From: Motacilla alba alba
Taxonomy: Eukaryota; Chordata; Aves; Passeriformes; Motacillidae
DNA: 64,000 nucleotides
Direction of reading: 5' to 3'
NCBI RefSeq assembly: GCF_015832195.1
Contig: NC_052046.1
Location: forward strand, 43,968,473 to 44,032,472
Part shown: one piece after another, positions 30,504 through 41,545 of the stretch
Layout: each line of letters begins with the position of its first letter
Numbering within the stretch: position 1 is the stretch's first letter
The notes under the pieces: generated by a model
The model's database searches: none
What the model was told of the DNA's origin: nothing
What the model saw: the letters and a program-made list of their open reading frames with translations, nothing else
Position numbers and translations under genes: made by a program

Positions 30504-30565
30504 GATAATAAACTGAGTGAAGGGCAAAGTAATGAATAATAAGCTGCATGAAGGGCAAAGTGATG
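30504..30565. repeat. 31-bp imperfect tandem duplication (two copies)
   Basis: 30504-30534 and 30535-30565 are the same 31-base unit with about five mismatches; both contain TGAAGGGCAAAGT. It is a small local duplication in intronic DNA with no evident function. Confidence 0.85.
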
Positions 30566-33500
30566 AAACGGTCCTTGGGACAACAGTGGGAGTAGTGCCA
30601 GTGGGGCATGGAGGGAGAAATCTTTGAAAGCCTGAGCAGAAGTCAAATGTACAGGGGAACTCTGAACAGTTCAAACCATTGAGCTGGCCTCCCAAGAAGA
30701 CTTGCTGAAGTCATCATTTGGAGTAAGACAGAACCAGATGAGGAACAAGGGAGCTGAAACTCCTCCTAAAATGTGCACAGCATTGCCATGGCTGGGCAAT
30801 ATTTGTCTTTTCTTCCCTTGGCTGGCCCTTAGAATTATTATTCCAGTGAGAAGCAATATGCAACTCTGGGAGTTAAAGAAGCAGGTTGGTGAGGGTCCTT
30901 GCATGTGTGAGTCATTGGTCTTCTGCTCTGACTAGACTACTGATTTACTGCTTAAAATATTAAAAAACCACTGATGTTACTTTATGCATCTTGAGTACAT
31001 CTAAACAGTGGTCAAGGCAATGAGCAGGTTTTGTCGTCTTTTGCTGGGATTTTGGATTAGTCCATGTCTAAGTAACATCAAAATGATGTCTCTATTTATC
31101 TGAAAAAAAAGAAAGTGTGAAGAATGATGAAATAATTCATGGACTGGAAACAACTTCTTTCATGGGGAGAATCATAGAGTTCAGTCTACCTACCCTGTCA
31201 AAAAGGCTTATCTAATGTTGAGCTGATTATACTGCATATGGACTTTCATGAGTATGAAACACATGGCACGGAAAAACTTTTTTATCTAGGAGAGAAAGGT
31301 GTAAATGAACGAGTGGCCAGAATACAAACAAGTATTTTCAAAGTCAACGTAGGTGGTTTTATTTAAAAGAGATGCTAGAAAAAGGGAAAAGGCAGACAAT
31401 GTCTTGTTCTCAGGTTTCACACCACAACTGAAACACCCCACAGGAGGGATGACACTGTGTCATGTGCATTCCAGTGCTCTTATAGGTTTTACAGGGCTAC
31501 AGACCTGAGAACCTTTATACCAGTGAAAATTCAGGCCATTTAATTCAAGTTGAAATACTAAATTAATTATCCAGATTAATTTAATATAGGGAAAAGCCCA
31601 AGTTTTTCTTCTCAAGATGCTGTTCCAGTAGCCTTACACTTGCTTCCACTTACATCCTTAGAAGATTTAAGGATTTAAGTAATTTTTTATGAGCTCAGAG
31701 ATATTTCATTTTTTTTATATGAGAAAAACTTTTCAATGAGCTTGATACTCTTTTTTCTACTTTGATCTGTCTAATCACATGAATTAATTGACTCTTAAAA
31801 ATTTGTAAAATTCAAACATCTTTCAGGAATTCCATACAAATACTCAACTATGTCACAAATCATGCTTAAGATCACAGCTTCATATACTCCCCCCAGTGCC
31901 ATGCGACTACCAACCCAGTATTGATTTTCTTTCATCTCAAAAACTCAGACAATATTCATTGCCAAAATAAAAAGCTGTGTGAGTTATGAGAATGCACTGC
32001 CAGCAAGTTCCAGGATGAAGCAGAGATATAAAAAGTGGGGGAGGGGGCAGGGAAAGCATATGTGAAAAGCTGAATATACTCTTGCGAGAAGACATACATG
32101 GAAATAAGGCTTTTGTAGCTAAACAATGGAGGACCAAACATAACAGATGGATGCTGCAATACTACTGATTTTGTCCACAGCTGAATGGACCTTGTCTCTG
32201 GTTTAGCTTAGGGAAGCCTTGAGTGATGGCTAAGTATGTCCCACTGAATTTGTTCCTGCACATTCTTCCTCAGCTAAAACCTTTTCTTTTCTCTCAGTGA
32301 CTAAGACTCTATTGTGAATGAGGGGAAGGATGAGACAGGTCAGAGTGTAAATGAGCAGAGTTCATATTCCCTCAAAATAATGTGTTTCTCCCTTGCTGCT
32401 CCCTAACTGCCAAACAATGGTCATGCTCCAGCTCCTGAGTTTCATGTGTACCTCCTACTGTGTCTGGTACTTCACAAAATGTTTTAAAGTGAAAGATCAA
32501 GATGTGATTCACAGTGCTCACTCTCCAGGAAAGTGGGGTCCTTTCAGTATAAGCTGTAAAGATAGCCAGTGTGCCTAATATAAAACTGTCCACAAAAGAC
32601 AGGGCCTGCTCCTCTTTATGGGGTGCCTGGGGAACAAGAGGGCAGAAGACTTCGGTAGAAGATACTCTAAACCCACCTATCCATTTCCAATGTACACACT
32701 ATGATTCAGTCCTTGATTTTATGTGGCTTGAACACGACCTGAAGCACCAAGACTTCTGTTGTTGCTTAACTTAGTACTGTGTAACAATAACCCAGCTTTG
32801 AGTCCAAACAGATCTGAATCCCTCAAAGAATACAAATCTCTTCCCTCAGTCAGAGAAAGCCCTTTCTCCTAACTCCAGCTGATCCAAGGTGAAACAGGCA
32901 TTTTCTTTTCAAAATTCTTTTATCACCTGCTTTGGCATTTTTTAGGTCTGTCTCCCCTTTCCTAAAAGAGAGACAGTGCAATCTCTGCCCAGGTACTGTC
33001 TGCAGCAGATTGGCATCACATGTGCCCTCCCTGAACCAGCTGCCTCATTGCATTGCTATTGATTCTGAGTTGGATTTCTGCAGCAAATCTATTGCACTTC
33101 CATTAGCAAGACTGCAAATGATGAAAATGCTCATTTATATCATCCCAGCTCTGCACCACAATTAACCTGCTACTTAGCCTCCAGCAAGCCAAATTGCGCT
33201 TTCTCATCTGATGCAGAGAAAGTTCCCCGAGGTTTCTCTGTAACCAGAAGTTAGGCACAGCAAATCTGAGGTAGGCTGCTGTGTGCTTTATTTGCAGTGC
33301 ATTAACAGGAAATCAAACAGTGTAAAAAATACAACAGATCTAGAAAGAGGATAAATTTAGTCCTCTGCAGTGAAAATCCAAACCCTGAATTTTGTAATTA
33401 CATCAATTATTAATCAGTTTTCCTTAGAAACTTTTGATGCAGAGCAGTCAATATGTCATTTTTTAATAAAGAAATAATGGCCATATACTTTGCATATCTA

Positions 33501-35345
33501 CTGTATTCTCTATACCCACACATGCATCCGAATATAAATGAGGAGGGAGAACATGGGAAAGGCTCCATGTAGCACAAATACATGACTTACTCTCAGGGAA
33601 GTTTCCAAAGCAAAATGAAGCTTTAAAACATAAATGCAAGTGCAGACTACTATTTTGTACTGAGGGATTCAGACTGTTATTAAGAAAAAACACTCCAGGA
33701 AATACTGCATTTTCTCCACTATGTTCTGTGCACAATGAATGGTTCATTAAAGGAAAACCACACCCATGAGGAAATTTTGAAAGCCATGAATTTGGGGTGC
33801 TTGTTCAAGAGAAAGAAACACAAGAACAATCCACACAGATTGCTGCATGTTAAACAGAATTGTTTCCATGCAATCAATGAAAGCTAAAAAGGGGGGGTGG
33901 GGGGTGGTAGAGATACTGAAAGAAACAAAACAATAAATTTGTCTGAGCAAACTGTGTTTGCTGAGGACATTTTAAAGACAGTGTGAGCTAACTGCACTGG
34001 GGAGGGGAAGTCTCAGTTATTGCTTTGGAAGGCTTAATGGATCTGAACTCCCTAAAAATTGCTGCATCTTATGCATCTCACCCCATCAATCCCCATGAGT
34101 GCTCCTGTCACAAGTATACACCTCTAGGAGCCATCATGACCTTTGGAACAGCAGAGCAATACAGACTGGCTGCCTCACTACAGTGGCACTTGCTTTATTG
34201 CTGTTTGTTAATGGAGGCCTAGTTGTGTCTCCTGGGCCTACTGAGATCAGCATCCCTTTACTACGCCCCTGAGTTAGGCTCAAAACTTGTCTGGTATCTT
34301 AACCATGATTAATTGTAACTTCCCTGTGACAAGATGTTGTTAATCCACAGGACACATAAAGAAAAGTCATGGCTTTCAAAATGACTCCTCATATTGTGTA
34401 GTAGATATTTAACTTAGAAACTGAATTGCAAGGGTAGTCTCCCTGTAGACCCATGGGAAAAGAGAGTGACTTCTGTTAGAATCACTCTGGGAATTGTCTG
34501 GAGGAAGTCTCTCCCTTTATGCTGGATATACAGCTGAAGGCTAACTAGCTTCCTAATGCAGGCACTTAAGTCAGGTATCTGAAGCTAATCAAATCCAGTA
34601 CTGTGTCAGAAATGAACCAGCATGTGCTTTAAGTTCCTGCATCTTCAAGTTTTGGGGAAAAAACAATCTCTCCTGTGGCACTGCTCTGCAGAGCAACAGT
34701 GAGCATAGAAAAGGCTGAAGTAGAGCCTGTACTGTATCATGTCCTCTCCCCTCCCCTGAGTACAGTCCCTTGCAGCTCTCTGAGACATCCCAGACCTTGA
34801 CATGTCTCCAGAGGTCACCAGGCATGGACTCAATCTTATGGTGTCGTGATGTGGATTTGAAATACAGAGCATGGGTGGTCAGAATTAGACTCTTTCAAGA
34901 ATAAGAACAAACATTGCATGAAGATTTTATGAACAAACTCTCTGTCCTTAAATTGAAGTTAGATGGCTGCAGCACTTCTAAGTGGAGGGAGAGGCTCCCT
35001 CTAGCCTGCCATCAAGCTAAAGTACAGACCTTCCCAAATGACTGTGAATAGGAGAAAGGACATCAAATGCAGAGCTGAGAAAGAATGTGTGGAAGTGAAA
35101 GAGGCAGGGAAAAAATGTAAGAAATATTTACGGTATGATACAAGGTACAGTACAATTTTTAATAAATTTTTCCCATCTCTAGCTCTAAAAAGACACAAGA
35201 AATTTAGCCATTGTGCCTCAACTTAAGACGGTCTCGCTTCTTTTATTAAACTATGCCTTTATCAATACAGAAATATTCCTTTCCTTTTGACTTACCTTTT
35301 GGATGTTAATATTATTTTTCCCTTGCTGTAAGGGAAAGGAAAGCT

Positions 35346-35363
35346 CAATGCTTTAAAGCATTG
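35346..35363. repeat. Perfect 18-bp palindrome
   Basis: CAATGCTTTAAAGCATTG is its own reverse complement, with TTTAAA at the centre. A palindrome of this size is not rare in AT-rich DNA and no function is inferred. Confidence 0.9.
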
Positions 35364-36513
35364 CCATAATTAGGGAGCTTGTTAATCTTGGAGTGCAGCT
35401 TGTCAAATGACAAGGGGAGCTGAGACTACTTCCCAGGTAAACAGCCACTACCAGGCTTCAGAAGCAATCTTTTTCCACTGAGGATGAGAAAGCAACATCC
35501 TTTGCTAATAATGATGAACACACCTGAAGTGGAAGCAGAAATCAGAAACACTGGAAGAGAGCTGTCCCTCCAGTAGTCAGGGGTAGTTGACAGTAATGTA
35601 GAACTCTTTTTTCACTTCGCCACATTCTCTAGGCAAGGCCCAGGATAAGTGAGATAGGAAGGAGTCCTGCCTGCCTGCCTCCCAAGGGACATGCACAGGT
35701 CCAGGGCTGTAAGGAGATGAAGACATGCCTGTTGATCATCTGCTGGCCACCAGCACAGCATGTGTGTAGCTGGCACATCACTGCATGGGACGTGAGCTGG
35801 CCAGGGAAGCCAAAAGTGAAATGGAGACAGGCTGTGTGGATGCGCCACTGGGCATGTGCATCCTCTGGACCCGGCTCTCTGATGGTCCTCAAGCTCTGCT
35901 CTCAGGGAAACCCACTCCAGAAAAATCATGCTGTGGTCTGTCTCCTGCCCTGTCTCTTGTGTGCCCTGCGGCACTTGACCAAGTTATAAGAGTTGTGGTC
36001 CCAAAGCCAAGACCTGCTTGGGTTGGCCTGCCAAGGCCTACAGTGCCTCTGCTCTGGGGCAGAACCACAGGAGTGCTGCACTGTTTTGGCAGAGCTGTCA
36101 CCCCAGAAAGGCAAGCTCCACATGGGCCTTTCTGGGAGTTTTTGCGGGGAAATCTTCTTAAACGGAAAGAGGAGGCTTTAGGAAGACCTTTAAAGAGGGG
36201 AATGGTTGGTTTGGCTATTGTTACAGAAACACATTTTTTGCAGTACTATAGAACTGAATCTCTAACCAGCCTGGGTAAAGGGTAGTAATTGTGTTTGAAG
36301 GTGATAGTGTTAGAAGAAGTGAAATTTAGCTCCTGAACTGAGTTAGCATTTTTACAATCTTCATGTCTTCTCAGAGGGAGGGAGATTGTAGGTTAGGGTG
36401 TATTATTACATCCTGCTTGTAATAATATATTCTCTGGTGCAATTATGCTAAGATTGACAATCTCCCTAATTATGGGAATGCTTTAATACATTCACCTTTC
36501 CTTTCTCTTTCAG

Positions 36514-36543
36514 CAAAGGAAAAATTATATTAAGATACTAAAG
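36514..36543 (+). ncRNA. Candidate 30-base exon of an antisense transcript
   Basis: On the plus strand a pyrimidine tract ending CTTTCTCTTTCAG (to 36513) is followed by a 30-base segment and the consensus donor AAAG|GTAAGC (GT at 36544). The segment has in-frame stops and no coding signal, so a non-coding exon antisense to NRG1 is the only sensible reading. Splice-site look-alikes are frequent in introns, so this rests on the quality and pairing of the signals alone. Confidence 0.2.
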
Positions 36544-36674
36544 GTAAGCAAAATGGAAAGAAATATTTCTGTATTTATAAAGGGCAAATAATAATCAAAG
36601 GAACACAACAAGTCTTGAATCTAATACACCAGACACAATTATCAGGATTGTCTCTCTTCTGCTTTCTCTTCCAG

Positions 36675-37308
36675 GCTCCAGGAGAAAGAAGAATCAATTA
36701 GCCCTCTGCAGACTATGACCTTGAAGGATACAGCTTTAAGGGGAATATGCTGAGTAAGACACTAAAGAGAGAAGAAGAGAAAAAGATTTGGGAACTCATG
36801 GAGGGGAAAGATTCAGAAACAGTACATCAAGCACAGCAGATGAAATGTGCATTTTTTTTTTTTATTTCTGCACTGGAAAAAAATTTCAGCACATAAAGGA
36901 CTTTCTGGGAACATTACCTCACGCTGCCTGAAAAGAAAAAAAGGACACTGAAAGGCAAAAGAAGGGACAATCCAATTTGCAGATGCTACTTTTCAAGCCA
37001 TGTCACTGAGAATTTTATAGCTGTCAAAGTCATTAAAAAAAAAAAAAGTTAGCACTGGTGCAATCTGTCAACCTCTTCAACAAATCTTGCTCTACATAAA
37101 ACACAATGATGTGTTTGAAATGCAGCTGTTTCAAAAACCCCAAGACAGTGCTTTAAGAGCCGTCCAAAAAAGTTCTTTTCATGCCTCTTGGAATTCTTAG
37201 GCAGACCTTCTGCAGTATATTTTTCCAGCTAGATTTTCTGATTTTTCTTTTCAGATAATCAGAGACGCTTGCCATAGTCAGAATTATGTACCACACTTAG
37301 AATAAATT
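36675..37308 (+). ncRNA. Candidate terminal exon of the same antisense transcript
   Basis: A second strong plus-strand acceptor, CTTCTGCTTTCTCTTCCAG, ends at 36674, only 130 bases after the candidate donor at 36544. An AATAAA occurs at about 37303-37308 and could end the exon. The segment includes T- and A-runs (near 36852 and 37035-37047) and no sustained reading frame. No promoter or upstream exon was identified. Confidence 0.18.
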
Positions 37309-39323
37309 CTGAATATGCAATATTCTCCCCTAGAGCAAACCAAACTTGATCTGCTACCAGTTTTCCCTCTCCTTTCAGTTTGTAGCTATGGAATTCTACA
37401 ATGCCTTAAAAACACATTCATCTTTAAAAAATAAGGCTAAATTAAACAAAAAACCCAACCCCTCCAAACCCCTATATACACAAAACCTCAAAATCAAAAA
37501 ACCCCTCTGAACCTAATCACCGAACTTCTGGACCACCATTTATTTCCCAGATGTGAGCAGCTCTGAATGCAGATAATGGCTTTCTGTCAGTGACAGCTCC
37601 AAAGAATCTGTTCTGTGCCCCTCCACCCCTTCCTTTACTTCAGAGATGAAGTTAGCATGTTTTTGAAAAAGGTTTGCCACATATGGGGAAATTCAGGAGG
37701 GATTCTTGATGCAATTATGACTGAATAGTGGTCTCTGGTCACTTCAGGAAGCAAAATGTGTTAAAAAGTCATATATTTCATGTCAGAATGTCTGCACTAC
37801 AAAAAAGATTTTATGCATCAGCAATATTTAAAAGAAAGTTCACTTAGTATAGTTATATTTAATTGCAAAGGTGGTTAATCCAAGAAATACCACAGACAAA
37901 GCCCCCTGTCATTTAATGCTACAGCAGTATTTCTCTATTAGACTGTTTCCATCTGACAAATTACTTTTAATCTCAAAGATGGTTGCCACCCATTATCTAA
38001 GCAAAAGGCAGCAGAGTTTCTACAGGAATACTCAGAACTTTCTTTCACTGATTCTGGAACTGCTGTTCAAGATTGACTCTCAGCTTAAAGGACCTCCTCT
38101 GAAATCACTGTAGTTATGCTCATTTTCACTGGCAAGGGGGTTGGCCTAAAATGTTAGATTTAATCCAAACGCCACATATCTTAACTAAGTTCAGTCCCAG
38201 TGGGGCTAAACTTAGAAGTGAACTTCTGGTGACTTCAGAGCTCCAGGGCGAGGTCCAGTATGTGCCATCTTCAATGTGCCAACCTGCGGCATTACAGGGA
38301 AGGCATGAGGGAGAATAAATGACATGGGGACCTGCAAGGAAATTTTTAAGGTATGCAATTTTTCACTCTGATCACTGCAGTTTTCCCCAGGAAACCTCAG
38401 CCCTGTGCTCTCCGCAGAAGAGTGTGCAGTCTTCTTTTTTACTAGAGTTACACAGCTTTACACAGCTCAGGAAATGCTGTCTTGGTTTGCTTTGAATTTG
38501 GTGAGTTAAAATCATGAATGTCAAAGGAATGACACGTCAGCAATGCAGTATTTTGAGGCTTTATTATTACTACTAAGAAAATAATATAGATACCTTTTTT
38601 TGTTTGTTTTTTTGATGAGCAAAAACTAATTTGGAAATTGACTCTTCCTACATCGGCAAGAATTCTTTCCTGAAATGCCCCACAAAAGGCAGTAAGGCAA
38701 TACATGAGAAACAAGTTAAACAAGAAGCAGCTCCTAGAGATAGGGGAAGACACAGAGAAATGTATGCTTTGCTCTTAAGACAAAGGGGAAAATCATAAGC
38801 TAGATGCTAAATTAATAGTTCCCAGTTTCTAACTGCTTCAAATCTGCTGTTGCTTTTTCTCACTGTTCTGAGAGTTTCATGAGGATGATAGGGATATTTG
38901 GCAGCCACAGACTTCAGGAAGGATGTACCAGAAATGCTCTGCAGGCAAAGCAAAGAACACACATGGAAGATCCAGCCCTAGAGAAAAAAGCCAATTTATA
39001 AGGAAAACACACTATGTGGAATAGCTATCAGATAAACCCTTGAAGCAAATAATGTACTTCCCTACAAGTGGATGTGGAGAAAAAGGTGGTACTAGCCCTT
39101 TACAGACATCCCAGATGAAGTCCTGCATATCTCAGAATTAAGTTCTGAGGACTCTAGATGCTGTTCTCAGAAGGCAACCCATGCTATACCTGTCTTGGCG
39201 TGCTTAAGCTTTGCAAGTCAATCACATGCCCTCCTTGTAGACAGTCACAGAATAGTTAAGTGCTTTTTTATTTTTTTCTTTTTCTGTGAAAGGGGAAAAA
39301 ACCCAAAGAAACACATAGCTTTT
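37309..39323. other. Start of the intron following the NRG1 CRD exon: no gene seen
   Basis: About 2 kb of AT-rich sequence immediately downstream (minus strand) of the CRD donor. No alternative exon was recognised. Confidence 0.6.
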
Positions 39324-39329
39324 ACTTAC
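39324..39329 (-). other. NRG1: Splice donor ending the NRG1 CRD exon
   Basis: On the minus strand the exon ends CAAAACTTT and the intron starts GTAAGTAAAA, a near-perfect U1-complementary donor. Reading through it would add only Cys-Lys before TAA, so the frame is meant to continue by splicing. The phase 1 exit matches the Ser codon expected at the type III to EGF exon junction. Confidence 0.9.
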
Positions 39330-39957
39330 AAAGTTTTGGAGCAGTTTGGAGATTGGTTTCTGTTGCTTGTGCCTGAGATGCTGTGGTAGGCTCCAGGGCG
39401 GGTGGTGACAGCGAAGGTGCGGCAGAGGACAACAACCCAACATCTAGGATGCGGTTATATAGAGAAGGCTGGAGGAACGGTTTGGAGGGTACAAGTGAGC
39501 TGTCACTGTGCACTGTCACTTCAGCCTTGCTCTTGGGGCTAGGTACGAGGAAGGGTGAGGCATACACCTCCGAAGGCACCCAGGCAGACAGAGCTGTAGG
39601 ATCCACAGCACTCTTTGGGTCTTGTCCTATCCTCCCAGGGTCAAGGTGGGTAGGAGAGTCATACTCAAAAATCTTGTCCACAAAGACCCACTTGAGGCCA
39701 GCAATGCAGAGGCAAAGGCTAAGCAGGCAAGCCAAGATAGGGGCGATGCAGATCTTTTCAGAGTTGAGGCAGCCCTTCAGTCGCTCTGCCTCCAGGCACG
39801 CACAGCAGGTTGCGGCAAGGCCTGCTATCCCCTGGACCCTCCTGTCCTCTCTTTGGGTCCCCGGCATGTTCTCCTCATCCGGGAGCCCGTTGAGGGACGC
39901 ATCAGGGCTCAGCTGAGCTGAGGGGCTGGGGAAAGTGTCGGCAGCTACTTCAGACAT
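39330..39957 (-). CDS. NRG1: Neuregulin 1 type III (CRD/SMDF) first coding exon, partial CDS
   Basis: This exon encodes the N-terminal 209 residues of type III neuregulin 1, the membrane-tethered ErbB3/ErbB4 ligand used in axon-Schwann cell and nerve-muscle signalling. The peptide opens MSEVAAD, has a Ser/Pro/acidic cytoplasmic stretch (residues 1-45), then the cysteine-rich domain with Cys at 51, 52, 54, 63, 70, 77, 82 and 84. A hydrophobic membrane segment runs from about 70 to 91 (ICIAPILACLLSLCLCIAGL) and is followed by KWVFVDKIFEYDSPTHLDP, nearly invariant in vertebrates as I recall them. A less conserved Ser/Pro/Thr-rich stalk (110-195) ends in TETNLQTAPKL, the known junction before the EGF exon. 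The coding part ends in phase 1 (a lone T at 39330) before GTAAGT; family knowledge predicts a Ser codon completed by the next exon. The start is ATG 39957-39955; an in-frame TGA lies three codons upstream. The frame is intact. The EGF, second membrane and cytoplasmic exons are outside the window. Confidence 0.95.
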
Positions 39958-40020
39958 GTTTAAGCATCAGCTCTCAAACAGCTCACCTCCAAAAGGCCTT
40001 AACTCTATCACAGTCCATTA
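39958..40020 (-). other. NRG1: NRG1 type III 5'UTR segment in exon 2
   Basis: These 63 bases lie between a strong acceptor and the CRD start codon. They carry two upstream ORFs: ATG at 40018-40016 (11 codons, TGA ending at 39983) and ATG at 39967-39965 (5 codons, TGA ending at 39950), the second overlapping the main ATG out of frame. The main ATG has A at -3 but T at +4, a moderate initiation context. A donor-like GGAG|GTGAGC lies inside the segment, with GT at 39986-39985. Confidence 0.65.
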
Positions 40021-40448
40021 CTGTGAGACACAGACAAAAAGAGATGGTAGTAATAGTCACAGTGCTCTGCAAAAATCACAGAGTGGGAGTCAATAAAAGG
40101 TCGAAGCTCAGCAACATCATCCAAACTGAGAGAGGAGTAATGCACAGGAAAAATTAGATCCCCCCAGTCCCTGTGCCCCCAAGCCCTCTGTCACTGTCTC
40201 TGCTTCTCTGAAGTGAGAATAGCTTTGCAATTACTGAGCTCCTGTTTGCTAGCCACTTCTATAATTCCTTAAATGCCTCTCAAGCAATTCCAGCTCTTCT
40301 GCAGGGGGAAGAAACATTCCCCCAGAAGCAAGCACAATAAAACAAAATAGGGGTAAGGAGGGTCATGAGATAAAGAAAACCACAAACACTGAACAAACTG
40401 ACCAGATTAAGTAAACCAGTAGCCCAGAGCGAAAGGCAAGACTCTCAC
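40021..40448 (-). other. NRG1: Predicted 5'UTR intron of NRG1 type III (428 bases)
   Basis: On the minus strand a leader exon ending CTCAAG is followed by GTGAGAGT (intron start 40448). The other end has a pyrimidine-rich tract and CTCACAG (intron end 40021, tract to about 40045). Both sites fit the U2-type consensus and are correctly ordered just upstream of the CRD start codon. The intron is inferred from splice signals only; no transcript was available. An unspliced leader is the alternative. Confidence 0.6.
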
Positions 40449-40740
40449 CTTGAGCATCTGAGGCTGGTATCTGCTCAGACGAGGAAAACAATTGTCATGC
40501 GGTAGAAGGAGCAAAAGCAAAATCTCTAACAACAGCGGCAACGGCAGAAGTGACAGTAGCAGCAGCATCCTGTCGTGTTACAGCGGCGGCTGAAAGAGGC
40601 TGAATCATTATAGAGCAGCAGGTGCTCGCTGTCTGAGCATCCCTGCAAACAATATCATTACAGAGAGGTTTGAAAGCAAGAGCGATGCCAAGACGGTGGT
40701 AACTCCCTTTATCTCCCCTCCCTCTTTGTCCTCCTTGAGC
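40449..40740 (-). other. NRG1: Predicted NRG1 type III non-coding leader exon (5' end not fixed)
   Basis: The 3' boundary at 40449 is set by the donor CAAG|GTGAGA. The exon is richer in CpG and in GCN-type codon-like runs than the DNA around it. Near its end lie a 7-codon uORF (ATG 40498-40496, TGA ending at 40475) and ATG CTC AAG at 40457-40449, which after splicing meets TAA at 40020-40018. The transcription start is unknown; 40740 is an arbitrary upstream limit chosen at the edge of the poly-purine/poly-pyrimidine stretch. Confidence 0.45.
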
Positions 40741-41110
40741 GCTCATTCACTTTCCTCCGTTCCCCACCCTCCCCCCCCCCCCCCCCCGCCCCGCTCCCCC
40801 AGCCCCCTCGCAGCCTGTTTCCCTGATGTACAGACTCGCTCCTTCCTCCCCTACCCCACCCCCCGCACTCTGCAGGGCTGCTCTGAGTGAAATCAGTACA
40901 CCCAGCAACGCAGGACTGTCAGTGACTTCCTATTTTATCCAATTAGGAGGAATAAAGGCCATCAAATCAAAGGGAGGGAGCGGACAGGAGTTGCTCAGCC
41001 ACCCACTCCCTCTCTCCAGGCAAAGCACGGCCAGAGGCGGCGGCGGCCATCGATGGCAAAGTCCTCCAGCAAGGACTGGGTGTCGGTGGGAGCTCTTTGG
41101 GTTGGACTAG
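40741..41110 (-). promoter_or_regulatory. NRG1: Probable NRG1 type III promoter region, GC-rich
   Basis: Just upstream of the predicted leader exon, the sense (minus) strand carries GGGGCGGGG-type GC boxes running into a 17-G run (plus-strand C 40771-40787). Further up are an ATTGG (inverted CCAAT) followed by GATAAAAT near 40930-40950, and a GGC-repeat patch with GCCATCGATGGC at about 41036-41055. A TATA-like TTTATAAG also lies at about 41303-41310, so the start site could be further upstream. The call rests on composition and position only. Confidence 0.4.
40771..40787. repeat. C17/G17 homopolymer in the NRG1 type III promoter area
   Basis: Seventeen consecutive C on the plus strand read as G17 on the NRG1 sense strand, flanked by more G-runs (GGGGCGGG on one side, GAGGGTGGGG on the other). 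Together they could form a G-quadruplex and bind Sp1-like factors. The exact length is prone to sequencing error. Confidence 0.9.
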
Positions 41111-41506
41111 GCTCGCTTAGTCTGATATTCGATCTCTCCCAGGGGAAAAACCTCTTTCCAGAAGCAGTTTCTCCCTGCCTGACACCTAGAGACAGCTTCT
41201 CTTTCCAGGCTCCTAAGTAAGTTTTATTTCCTAGGAATAGGGCTGGAATGCATCTTAGATCAAGCAGAGGAAATAAAAAACCCCAAGCCATTCCCATCTC
41301 TTATAAATTTTCATTCAAGTTATTGCAAAGAGGTTTGCTTTTTTTAAAATTCCATTTTACAACCTCCTTTCCAGACCCTTTTCCAAACCCAAAAAAACCC
41401 AGACTTCACACTAAAGTCAGTTCCTGAATGCACTTTTCAAGAGCTCACATGTTGCTAGAATAGATCCTCACTCACCTTATACTAAAAAAAACCAAAAAAA
41501 TCACTA

Positions 41507-41545
<39 letters not shown>

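Larger units (their letters stand above)
14728..36513. other. NRG1 intron, central part: no gene seen
   Basis: About 22 kb without a recognisable exon. The longest frame is on the minus strand at 26802-27275 (see findings) and matches no family I know. A-rich stretches occur near 22804-22823 and 25886-25915, and a G-rich patch near 33890-33910. The short repeats inside are listed separately. Confidence 0.6.

Noticed and set aside
31160..31190. AATCATAGAG-type string resembling the start of a reverse-strand CR1
   Set aside because: The following bases do not match the CR1 3' end well enough; a similar weak string near 15898-15920 was dropped for the same reason.
1..39323. Search for the NRG1 EGF-domain exon downstream of the CRD exon
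   Set aside because: No minus-strand segment resembling the six-cysteine EGF exon was seen. In mammals this intron is tens of kilobases long, so the exon probably lies beyond position 1.
39383..39921. Plus-strand open frames of 177 and 99 codons
   Set aside because: They are antisense shadows of the NRG1 CRD exon, whose minus-strand frame is unmistakable.
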